Source of the DNA: Membranipora membranacea
Lineage: Eukaryota; Bryozoa; Gymnolaemata; Cheilostomatida; Membraniporidae
DNA length: 64,000 nucleotides
Direction of reading: 5' to 3'
NCBI GenBank assembly: GCA_914767715.1
Contig: OU612075.1
Location: 15,748,001-15,812,000, forward strand
Part shown: piece by piece, positions 11,496-23,400 of the stretch
Numbering within the stretch: the first letter of the stretch is position 1
Layout of the letters: every line of letters starts with the position of its first letter
The notes under the pieces: generated by a model
What the model saw: the letters and a program-made list of their open reading frames with translations, nothing else
Database searches by the model: none
What the model was told of the DNA's origin: nothing
Made by a program: the position numbers and the translations under genes

Positions 11496-14400
11496 GTGAG
11501 TAAAAAAAAATGGTCATCTCTCCTTTAGATTATTATTTATTTATTTGCGTTGGGGAGTATTTTGGCGAATAAATAAATAAATAAATGGTCTGCAACAAGC
11601 TTATTGAAGGTTGCATTATCACGAAGAAAATGTTCGGAACCCTAGCCTATAAGAGATTACTTTATATAACTGGAATTTCAGTTCCAGATGTACTTGGCAA
11701 TCAAAAAAATATGACTTTCTTCAATAGGCTTATCAGCATGATTTTTTTGTTCAGATGCTAATGCAGATGTACAGGAATATTTCATCAGGAAGCATATTGA
11801 AGAAGGCTTCAGAGTGTACGACAGCAAGCCAATAAAGTCTCAGTTCAGGTGTGCTGTTATCTGTAAGAAGTCAGAGATATGCGCCGGGTATAGTTATGAC
11901 GGGAGCAACTGTAGCTTGTATCATCCTGCCTGCTCATTGGAGGCGGTTGACCAAGTAGTACTCATGAAAACAGATGCTCCAGAAATGGTTCAGCACTGTG
12001 AGTTATATTTCTCCTTTAAATAATGAAAAAGGGACACACATAAAGAAGAAAGCTTCGGAACAAGACTTGACTTCCCGCTAAGAATCTGTTTAATTGTATG
12101 ATGATTATCCAATAGAAATTATATTATAAATGTGCGGGTTATTGTTTGTCGATCCAATTAAATTTCATTCGAACAACCAATTGTATCGTGTTTTTTTTTC
12201 AACAGATTTTGAGCAAGATCAAGGTTTGACAAGGAAGCAATCATCTTACCACCAAAATGATCAATGCTCCACTGAATGCTCCATCATAGGACTCATAACA
12301 ACTACAGAAGAAATGAACCCATGGACTGAAATCCACTTTCACTCTACATACATCGTCTGTCAAGTTACTCTGCGTGTCCGATTTCTACAACGTATGTATT
12401 ATTTACTCTCAATTTTACTCTGAAAAATCATCAATCTTGAAACAAAATGGCAAACCTTCATTGTTTCTACGCAATATGCAATTCTGATAATTAAATATGC
12501 TTAGGAAACACTGTTCAGTGTGAAACCAAATAATGCACAGGCAGTTCCATTGGAAAGCCCTAACGGTCCCCAACGACATTGGGGTTAGATTTTTTGGTGT
12601 TTTGAAGGCCCAACCCTCCATCATAAAATTGGGGTGGGTTAAACATTATTGAATGACTATTATGATCCACTTTTCTTCTCTTACCTCATGTTGTTAAGGA
12701 CTGTCACTAAGCACATTATATATACTTTTTTATTGGCAACCAAAGTCATCTCATTCGAAATTTTTTGCACTCAGCGCCAGAGATTTTTGTTTTTAAAACA
12801 AAAAAAAAGAGAAACAGAAAGGAAATAATATCATCAATGATGTTGGTCAAGTCAATAATATATGGTTGAAAAGTAAAGTTTTGAATGAACTGAAGTTCTC
12901 TTTAGATCTCAAGTGTAACGGTAAAGAACTATATGTAGCAGAAACTTGGTATCTTAGATTGTCTGTATGATATAAAAGTAAATGTTTATCACGAAAATTG
13001 AACTTGGTAGTGTTTTTAAATCCTCAATATATAAATGGAGGTGTTAAAAAATTGTTTATCTTATGCGCAAAAAATGAAGTGAAATAACAAACAAGCTTAG
13101 GAAGAGGTAGGAGTTGTAATGATTGTGTAATGGATTCGGTTGGAATGAGATAATATGGGATGTAATGCACATTTGCGATAATGCGTACAGCCTGTTTTTG
13201 CAACAAAAATAATCTATTGAGGGCATTATTGCAGGACAAGTTGCCAATGATATGGATACCATATATAAGGTGACAATAGATAAACTGGAAGTAAAATGTG
13301 CGGGCACTTGCTATATCCAAGAAGTATCTCAAATTTTGAAGTAGGTAAACATTCCGTTGTACCTTTTTATATACATACTCTAGATGATCCTGCCATGAAA
13401 GCGAGTCATTCAACACAAAACCCAGAAGCCTTGTAGTTCTCTGTCTGTTTAGTATTTCATGCCCTATGTACAGTTCCAGGTCATAAAGCGGATCTGAGAT
13501 ATTAAGTAGCATGTAATGAGATTTCTGAACATTTATAACCATCCTGTTACGATTGCACCAATCCAAAATGCCACTTAAATCCTCAGATGCATTTGCCTTT
13601 AGCTGCTGAAGGTTTTTATTAGATGACAGGAACACTGTATCATCAGCATATGCATATGATGATGAGTCTGATTTTGAAGAAGTTAATAAATCATTTATGA
13701 AGATGAGAAACAAAGTTGGTGCTAGGATTGAACCTTGAGGGACCCCTATTGTGATAGGCAATCTACAAGATTCAATATTATTGAGTTTAACAAACTGCCT
13801 TCTGTCTGTCAGAAAGGTGTCAAGAAGTTTTAACATATTTCCTCCGATGCCGCAAGCCTTCAACTTATTGTGTAGTAAAACATGGGATACACAGTCAAAT
13901 GCCTTTTTAAAATCCAGAAAAAGTAATGTCATAACATTTCCATTAATTTTCTCCACCAAAGAGTCTGAAACAATTTAAATAAACTGTCTGAACAAGAATG
14001 GCCTTTTCTAAATCAACATTGAAGCTCATGGATGATTTTGTTCTTAGTGAGATATTCTTGCAGATGGTGATTTATGTGTTTCTCAAATATTTTTGAAAGA
14101 ACAGGCAAGACTGAAATTGGCCTATGATTTGATAGGTTATTTATATCCCCAGATTTATGTATTGCTGAAACTCGAGCTAGTTTCTATGTTGAAGGGAACC
14201 CTGTTAAACATATCGGTGACAATATCCACAATATAAGGCCAAACAAGCTTCAACATCTTCACTGTAATTCTGTCAGGTCCTGTACTTTTACTATCAGGAA
14301 TGTGGAACAATATTCTTGTACATGTGGTATGTCTGTCAAATTATGTTCAGATATGGGAAATGTCATCTCATCCGTTACAACAAGGTTCTTTGTGATTGAT

Positions 14401-17400
14401 TTTGCAATGGATGTTAAATGGCTGTTAAATTGATCTGCACTCAAATTTGTCGCAGGGAAAGTCTCCTTCTTTTTATACTTCAATATACATCCCAAACAGG
14501 TTTTGTATTACCTTCAGACTCTTTAATAGTATTAGAAATAGCTCTTTTCTTCTTTTGTCTGATCATATTAGTGACATAATTTCGCTGTTTTTTATATCCT
14601 TCCCAATCACCGTTTTGTTTGAGTTGATCTCTGATTTTGATGTTCATTTTTACCTCATCATCCAACCATTTTGGAATATTATGCGTTCTTACAAAACGAG
14701 TCTTCTCAAACACGAGTTTTGATATAAGATGGTTCAAACGGCTATAGAACTTCTCAAACATTGAGTGTATTGATCTTTCATACAGCACGTAACCAAAATT
14801 TTCCCTTGAGAATGTGTTAAAAATGTTTTCAGGTGTTGCAAATGAATAATCCAAAAATGTTACCTTGCATCTTTGTTTAGATATTTTAACATTTCTATCA
14901 ATCTCTCTTGAAGCTACTATCATGAAATGATCACTCAGTGAATATTTGATGACACCACATTAAGCAATATTGTCACTTTTACTTGAATAGATGTGGTCAA
15001 TTAGTGTCCTTGATGAATTAGTTATGCGAGTGGGTTCAGATATAAGTTGATTCAACAGTAGTGGAGAGGTAACATGATCTAACCACCTGTTTTTCGAAGC
15101 TGGATTCAGCAAATCAATATTGAAATCACCAAATATTATAATGTCATCGTTCAAACCATAACAACGCTCGACAAACTCTGAAAAGTTTGTGTTCCATGAT
15201 GCTTTTGATTGGGGAGGTCTATATAAATATGTGACCAAAAAACTCTTTTGGCTTCTGGGTCTGACCTTGACTGTTATACTCTCATCCATGTAAAGATCTA
15301 AATTTTCCAGATGTTCAATGACCAGTGAATCATGGACATAGCAGAGTAATCCCCCACCATTGTTACAGAGCCTATCCCTTCTTATCACCGTATATCCTGG
15401 TACCTCATATAGGCAGCTGTCATCATTTTCATTCAAAAATGTTTCAGCCAAACACAGTATACTAAATTTGTGGTCACTAAGAATTAAACGAACCTCCTCC
15501 AGTTTGCTTGCCAATCCACGGATATTAAGATATGCGCTATGAAAATTGATTGCCATCATAGAAGTCTTTCAAAATGGCATTTAAGTTTAAGTGACTCTAA
15601 AATCATACCTTGACTGAGGACCTTGTTGTATTGGTCCTGAGTGTCGAACTTTACTTTAAAGATGGACATTTTCTATTCCCCTTTGTAAATCCTTATAGCT
15701 GAAGAGTTGAGGGAATTCTGTGATATCTCTTTTATTACAAGTTCATCATCAGCATCGATAGGAATGCCTCTCAGCATACCAGTGTTGACTTTTGCTGATT
15801 CTGGATTGATTGTCTTTCTTACTTGCAAATTTTCTAATAGTAATGTATTCCAAGTGTTTATCAACTTGGTCACTGTCTTTTCATCGCGAAGGTGCAGCAT
15901 AATTTTTGGAGATTCTGTCTTGAAATTGTAGGTCGTTATGTTTTCTATGATGGTTGGGCCGAATTCACGGTTAATCTCACGTCTGATGTTGTCTTGATTA
16001 TAGTTTTGGTAGGTTTTTGATGACTTGTTGATACTTATTACGATGCAGTGCTTGGGGTTGAAGTTGTTCGGGCGAGCTGTTTTTCTAATAGATGGCATGT
16101 GCGCTGGTGCGTTGCATGTAGTTGCCGGTGAACTTGGTGTTGGTGTGTTTTGATGTGTTGTTGATGAAGGAATATTTCTGTGGAGTTGTCTACTGCTGCT
16201 TGCAACTGATGACCATTGTTGTGTGGTGTTAAGAGTTTGAGTTGGAAGATATGTTTGTTGTATGGTATTTTTGGAATTTGATGGACATTCCTTTGTACTA
16301 GGGCTCTCAGAAAAAGCACTAGTAAGTTTATCCAATTTATCATACATGCTGTCCATCTTCTCCTGCATGCTGTCCATCTTCTCCATCATAACAGAAAGCA
16401 CGCCATGCAGAGTTCTGCATGACGCACATCCGGGACTCTCCCCACAATCTCTGTCCCTGGAATGACTGGGAGAGCTGTCGACGAATTGAGCAGAAGTCTC
16501 CATTGTCTCAGACAGAGAACAATGAGAAGACTCTGGCAGTGAAACTGCAGATCCCCCTAGAGCACCTTGTGTGCTTTGTTGTTGAGTTGTACTGCTGTCG
16601 GCATTGGTTTGTTTACTTTTTAGCGATTCCATTGCATTTGAGCATGAGGAACGGAATTTCTGGTTCAAATTGGCAATTGTTTCTGGCTGAAATTCACCTA
16701 CCAGCTTAGAGTAGTGACTAATAAACACATCCACATCTTTGATAGCATTCACCAGTATTCTAGAGGTGGTATGGTAGAAGTTTGCAGTATAAAGGCGTCT
16801 ATCCGATTTCTTCTTGTTTTTAACGGTGAATATGGTGGCTGTTGTGTTTTTGCCCTTATCTTTATTCGTTTTCTTAGTTTCATAAAGATATTGCTCCTGA
16901 ATTGATGTTTGAAATATAGATCTGACAAGCTCAAAAACAGCTGTGCTGCAGTCAACAACAATTTGGATGTTTCCCGGATTACCTTTTATGGTGATAGACT
17001 CATAAGTGGTAGTAGAGTCGGTTTTCTTTTGTAATGCCTTCAACTTGTTGAGCGAATAGGTGAAGATATTATCCTCAACATCATCCTCATCAGGATCATT
17101 ACTGGAAATGAGTTTTCTCTTCTTGCCTTTGTTCATTTTGGGTGAAAATCACCCAGATTTATTGTCAATTTTTCTGGAGCTCTAAATTTAATTGAAAGAA
17201 CATGCTACACCAAGAATCATTTGTTTTGAACAGGCTACCTCAATTCTCTACTACCCACCAGCAAAATTGATTTGATCTGTGCTCATCTCGAATTCAACAA
17301 GGTCATTAAAATATCAAAGCTTAAAATTCACATATCTACAGTTTGCTGAGTGGACATTTGACACTGTTCTAAGGCAAATTTCAACCTCAGTGTTCCTCCA

Positions 17401-20400
17401 ATGAGTGTCCTTTCTTTTCATTTCAGCCTTCTCACATTAATTAAAAATAGATCTGAAAAAATCTCTTTTTAATATTCAATTTCTCAAGACAAAGAGGTAT
17501 ATTAAGTATATTTTACTGTGGATGGTTTGCTAACTAATAGAGTAAGCTTACTGGTTGGGCGGAGGGATGAAACAGTGTGGAAGTGTAGCCTTGGCTAGTT
17601 GAAGAATTCAAGTTTCTCTCTTTCATTCTTACTCTCTCACTCATCCATCCAACCATTCATTGACCCACACTACGAGTAGTCCAGGGTCAACTGTTCCCTA
17701 TTTAATATCGATTGATAGACTGCACCCACTCACTCATATTCATCATCATCATGATCCTCATCATAATCATCACCATTATCACTATCACTATTATCATCAT
17801 GATCATCATTCAACTGGTCCTCTTTGTGACTGATACAACAGTTTCAGAAATTTGCAACCACACAAAGCTTAGGTGATCTTAGTGGGATCGTACTGGAAAT
17901 TACCCCATAGCAAACATGTTTCATCCAGCATTCGAAAGCTAAGCATCTAGATAACAAAGGGAATATTACATGTATAATTATTTGCATAATTTGATTTTGA
18001 AGTGGATAGAATATCGCTCTCCTATCTGAACAATTTCCAAGCCCACCTATCTCCGGTGACAAGCTGTTGGCCTGAGTTATTTGGGATACAGAGTTTAGGT
18101 AACAACAATTTCCTCTCAGTACAACTGTGAACAGACGCTGAGTAGGCAAAAATATAAAGATTTAAAACACCCATAACACACTATGATTTCAGAGAAATAG
18201 TAGCTTGATAACAAAAATTTTACAATTTCTTGATCCTTGACCTTGATGAATTCGGAATAAAAGATAATATTATTTGATTCTTAAATAGAAGGAATTCTAT
18301 CAACTACTGGCTTCTGAATTTTTGCAACTTGTGCTACAAAAAACTGTACATCTGTTGTTTTGTAATACCTGTTAAAAAAATATTTCATTAGAATTTTATA
18401 AATTATTATTTCCGCCATAATTTCCACTGATGCATTTTCCAATCACTTTATGAGTTATCATTGTAATCAGCTAAGAGCTACCACAACAGAATACAATTAT
18501 ATACAAAGTTGATGTTTTGTCAGGATCTCCATTAGAATGATTAATAGAGCCTGAAACCTGCGATAGCAGAATTTACAATTGAATATGAAAGCTCAAATTA
18601 GGACTTTCTGCCAGTTGATGATTTTCTTGAAAACCATAAGGTTATTAAACTTGCTAACTTGATTAAAATCTCTATTACCTTGATTATAATCAGCTGAATA
18701 ATAATTATTTATTCAGTTTCTATTATGTGAATATGTTTTCAAAGCTTTCGCAAAATTTTCAGTTTGTGCCGCAGTCTTTCACAGCAGAATAATGTCACAA
18801 TTAACAAAGCTAAACTCCTATTAAATTCCTAAATCATTAAACATTAATTAAGAGAGACAAGCCAAAACTAAACTCCTTGGCTATATGATACACGACACAC
18901 TTTCACGGACTGATCATGTTGAACATATTTCAAAAAAGCTTAAGGCTAATCTTGCACTTTTTCAGCAATATAGATTTTGCATTGGCAGGAAAGCGGCGAT
19001 GACCTTTTACCACCATTTCATTTTCTGTTATCTAATATATGGTATTCATATCTACTATAACTTAGCTCCTGCTCACATAACAAATCCAATACTTTTACTA
19101 AAGAAGCGGGCTTTTAGGCTTATCGCTTTTGTTCATTTCATTCCAAAGCATCTGATATCAACACAGGATCTTCCAAGATCATTAAATCTTCTCCCCTTAC
19201 CACAGTTGCCAGTTTTTTTCTGCCATTTATGGCTATAAAATACTTAATATGTTGGCTCCATGCTATATATGTGAGCAGTTTATTTAATATACATCGTTTT
19301 CAGATGAGAGACAGGCATTATCTGAAACCTCCATCAATCAATTTTCTTTGCAATCTTTCTATAATTTTCAATAGCTTTCCGCAACATATCAGGTCTGCAA
19401 ACAATTTAAAGTTATTCCAACAATATGCGTTCATGTATAACATGTCTATTTTCATTGTTTGTCTTTATCTTCCATATTTCTTCGTTATTTATTTATTCCA
19501 TATTTATTTATTTTTGTTTTATCTTGGCACATTAGGAAGAACATCATTTCAATGATGAAGATTGCTTGTCAATAAACGTTTAAAAGAAAACAAAAAAAAA
19601 CAATGAAGGTTAATTCTGCCCGTGTGCTATGTGTGCTCAAAAGTCAAACCAAATTCAAATTACTGCTTTCTTGTGAAAAGCAATAAAGACCCAGATTTTC
19701 AGCAATTTACTAGTTTTTTTAAAAATTGACTAAAATAAAAGAAAATCTTCAAGAATTGAATTGGTGTTTGACACACTTATGTGATAAATACATAAGGGTA
19801 CATCTGTCCTATCAAATCGAAACTAAGTTGTATGTATGTCCTTCAATAAAATTACTGACTTGATTAGGAAATAAATTTGATATTATTAATATATTAACTA
19901 TCTCCTGACAAATTTTGTTATATTTTAGAAAATCAATTTGGTAAATCAATTTAGCCTGCTGTGAGAGTAACATCACTATCAGAGATGTATGAAATGTGCC
20001 CAGCAATTTGCAAGTAGTCTATCATTAGAGAGGTTGCGAAATCTGTCCGGAAACGTGAAACGTGACGAGATACGACAACTTCTCTATTAACTCATTTCCT
20101 AGAATGCAGTGAAAAGTTATCATCTTCCTTCCCTTATGTTCAAAGTATTTAAAAAAGACCATGATATGGCAACATATTGCGGAGTTGATATGCTAGGTAT
20201 CAGAGAGTTTATTATTGGGACAGGACAGCTGAAAAACAGTTGTGTAACATCACTGGCGCTCGGTAGGTCTGCCTGTAATACATCAGTATTATAAAAATAA
20301 GGTTTTCATTGTCAGGCAAAATTATATTTCAGCAGTGCCAGTGATTTTCTTCCTTTACTTCATTGATGTTTGTCATAGTGGGAGTATATTCACTAATGAA

Positions 20401-23400
20401 GGTAGCTCCTAGTTTCTTCTGAAGAGGCAGTCTCAGCATCATTATCCGGTCATTAAAATGTGTTCATCCAAGTTTGAAGTGATATCCTTCCTGAGGAAAA
20501 AACCTACTCCTGTTTCTCTCCTTTCTTAAGCTGACTTTCCACATCCATACCGCACTTGGCTAGAAGTGCGGTCTGCCCCTCTGGACGCTATGATGATGAA
20601 CCATCCATCAGAATATGTACATTCCATTCTGCCACATCCCCTTCTCCCTTCGTCCCTATTCTTGTATACTGTTTGCTGACTGCAGGAATGAGAACAGATC
20701 AGCGCTGATCTTGTCTTTCCAGGCGACATCCAAGCTTACACGGTTTGTTTCGATTTGACCATTTCATGATAAGTGCTTGAAAAGGGGTTAAAGGTATCAC
20801 CAGCCTTTGACTGACTGGAAGCACACATTTTGCAGGGAGAGGGGTGATCAGTGGCAAGGGCAGGCGTAGACAGGCTGAGCCCCCTCCTCTGTTGCAGTGA
20901 CTGAACAGAAGATAATCAGCTAATATCTGCACTTGTAGTAGTTTGTGTCAGCTGACCTGACCTGACCTGACCCGACCCGGCCCGACCTGACCTGACCTGA
21001 CTTGACCTGACCTGACCTGTCCTGACCTGACCTGTCCTGACCTAACCTGTCCTGACCTCTCCTACAGTATATCTATTGGGTGCAATGACATAAAAATCTA
21101 CCACATTTGTTGACCCATTGTATGTATTTTTGCAGACGCTAAACAAGAAGAAAGTTACATTGGATGTTATAGAGATGATGCTACTGATCGTGACCTGAGT
21201 GGAGCAGAAACAGGATCTTCTTCTAATATGACTGTAGACTTCTGTGTGGTTCACTGTGTTTATAAAGGTAGGTATTCTAACAGTGTAGATTATATATCAT
21301 GTTGGAAATAAGGCTTGAATCAGATCTAAACTTGTCACACATCTTATGATCACTCTGGCTCTGATTCAGCAGTTTAATGTATATATCGAATCACTATGAA
21401 AATGACCCAGAATGAAAATGACCTGAGATGAAATTGACCTGGAATGAAAATGACCTGCATAATGAAAATGACCCGAGGTCAGGGTCATCTTAAGCTGTCT
21501 GACTCATCTCGATATTGGCAGGTCACAAAAAGTCTATTACTGGAAATGAAAATGACCCAACCAATCAGACACCTATATGAAAATGACCCAACCAATCACA
21601 ACCATATATGAAAATGACCCAACCAATCCCTGAAGGTGTTACAACATAGTATTTAACTTTTGTCATAGTTAAAGGTAAAGTATGGAATATATACATAGCT
21701 ATGGTAGCAATGAACTAAACCTTTAGTTCATTGATGGTAGGCTATCTGGGGTGGGGTTATGGACCCCCCCCCCCCCCACTCCTGCCTGCCTACCAGTTCA
21801 CCAATTCAATAATTGTCATTTTTCTGTTAGAAGATTCAAAATATGTGGTGACACCTATTTGACAGGTGACACTACTATTGACAGCCAGAGTTTTTTTAGC
21901 AGAGATCACATCATTTTTTTTGTTGTAATTTAATCATAGGTTAAATCAAAATGAACTCAACCATGGCCCTTGCATATGTATGTGTATAATTAATAAATAA
22001 ATATGTATTGTGTGTCTGGAATACTTTCCCATGCACAACAACATTTTCATGCACCAATCCAATCTTATCGCCTGTTGATTGTTATAATAACCAAACCAAA
22101 ACAAGTTGATTCTGTGTTGATAAATCAAGTGAAGGCCAGCTGTGGACGCCATCACCAGGCTTAGGGAAGTTGGCGTCTCCACATCTAGTCTGATCACATT
22201 CTATAGATCGAGGATTCTGTCAGTGAACTCATACGTGGCTCCAAGTTGGTTTCCATACTTGTCAAAAGGGGACAAGGAGAGACTTGAAGGGCTTGAGAAA
22301 TTAAGTGTTGTCCGTAAATCTTGCCATATATGTAGAATGTCATGATGAGCGGCTTGCGGCATTGAATTTAACAGAACATTTGATGCCCCAACTATTGTAT
22401 TGTATTGCAGTGTATTTTGAACCATCTATCATTGCAATAACCATCACATTAGGCTTATGAGTTGTTGTGTCTCATAAGAAACTGATAAAGCTGTTCTTTC
22501 TCTTCTCAGTCCTACACTTTTCAGCTCTATTAATCATAGGTCTGCAAGAGGATGTTCTACAAGTGTTGAATCTTATACGACTAAAAGATCGATGGCTCGG
22601 ATTGTTGCTAATCTTTTTAAAATAATTTTGTGACATAGAAAATAAAAATTCATTGACAGTAGTCAAGTTTAGAAGTGATAACCGTTCTTCATAACATTCA
22701 ATATTAGTATAAATAATCTTAGTGGCTGTGTTTTGTCAGTGTTCGACAATAAACTATGTCCATAATGTAGCAGAGCACACCAACCATCCATTTCACCATT
22801 ACCTACATTCAAACCCTGGCACATCACAAAACCCCGGCCCTCCCTTAATTCAACACAGCTCTTTGCGGAAAAAGCCTTTTTTATAAATACACCTAACTAC
22901 ATCATTACCTTTTTTCTTATTGTTTCTTTTTTTGTTGTTGTTTACAAATACAACGGTCATATTTGCTCTTTGATTTGATCGGTGTTAAATATCATATATC
23001 AAAATTTCAAACTAAAAAAACCAAGAAGCATAGAAAAATAAATCATAATTAAATAATAAATGACATAGCGCAAAATACTATTGCTGTTCGAAGCGCTTCT
23101 GTAGTCCTTATTATATGTTGTGCAGTAGCGTCCGGATTGACAATCTATCACAAAATCATTTGTAAAGTGACATTTATCATGTATATATCTGAGAGAGAGG
23201 GTCTTACGTTGATTAGTCATCAGAGTGTTGATCGTAGAGAGGTGAGAACAATGCTCGATATCAGCTATAGCATCACATTTAGTCAGTAAATGACCTTTGT
23301 GGTTGCCAATGTTTGATGACTGAATTGGAGTAATCATTTGCTTGTTTGAGGACAAAAGTGACAAATGCACACAACATGACACCATGTGCAAAATGTAACA

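Larger units (their letters stand above)
12780..17140 (-). mobile_element. Near full-length CR1-like LINE, degenerate
   Basis: A two-ORF non-LTR retrotransposon lying antisense in intron 3 of the lectin gene. ORF1 (17136-15555) and ORF2 (15559-13024) encode an RNA-binding protein and an APE endonuclease plus reverse transcriptase. Several stops and frameshifts make it inactive. The 3' end is taken near 12.78 kb, where coding-like sequence fades; no target duplication was identified. Related truncated copies lie at 1-235 and 18.9-19.6 kb. The CR1/L2 group assignment rests on the YADDTVF and FGDFNID motifs and overall layout. Confidence 0.8.

Noticed and set aside
20526-20932. Overlapping minus-strand open frames near the pentanucleotide repeat
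   Set aside because: No motif, no start context, and frames disagree; region lies in an intron of the plus-strand gene.
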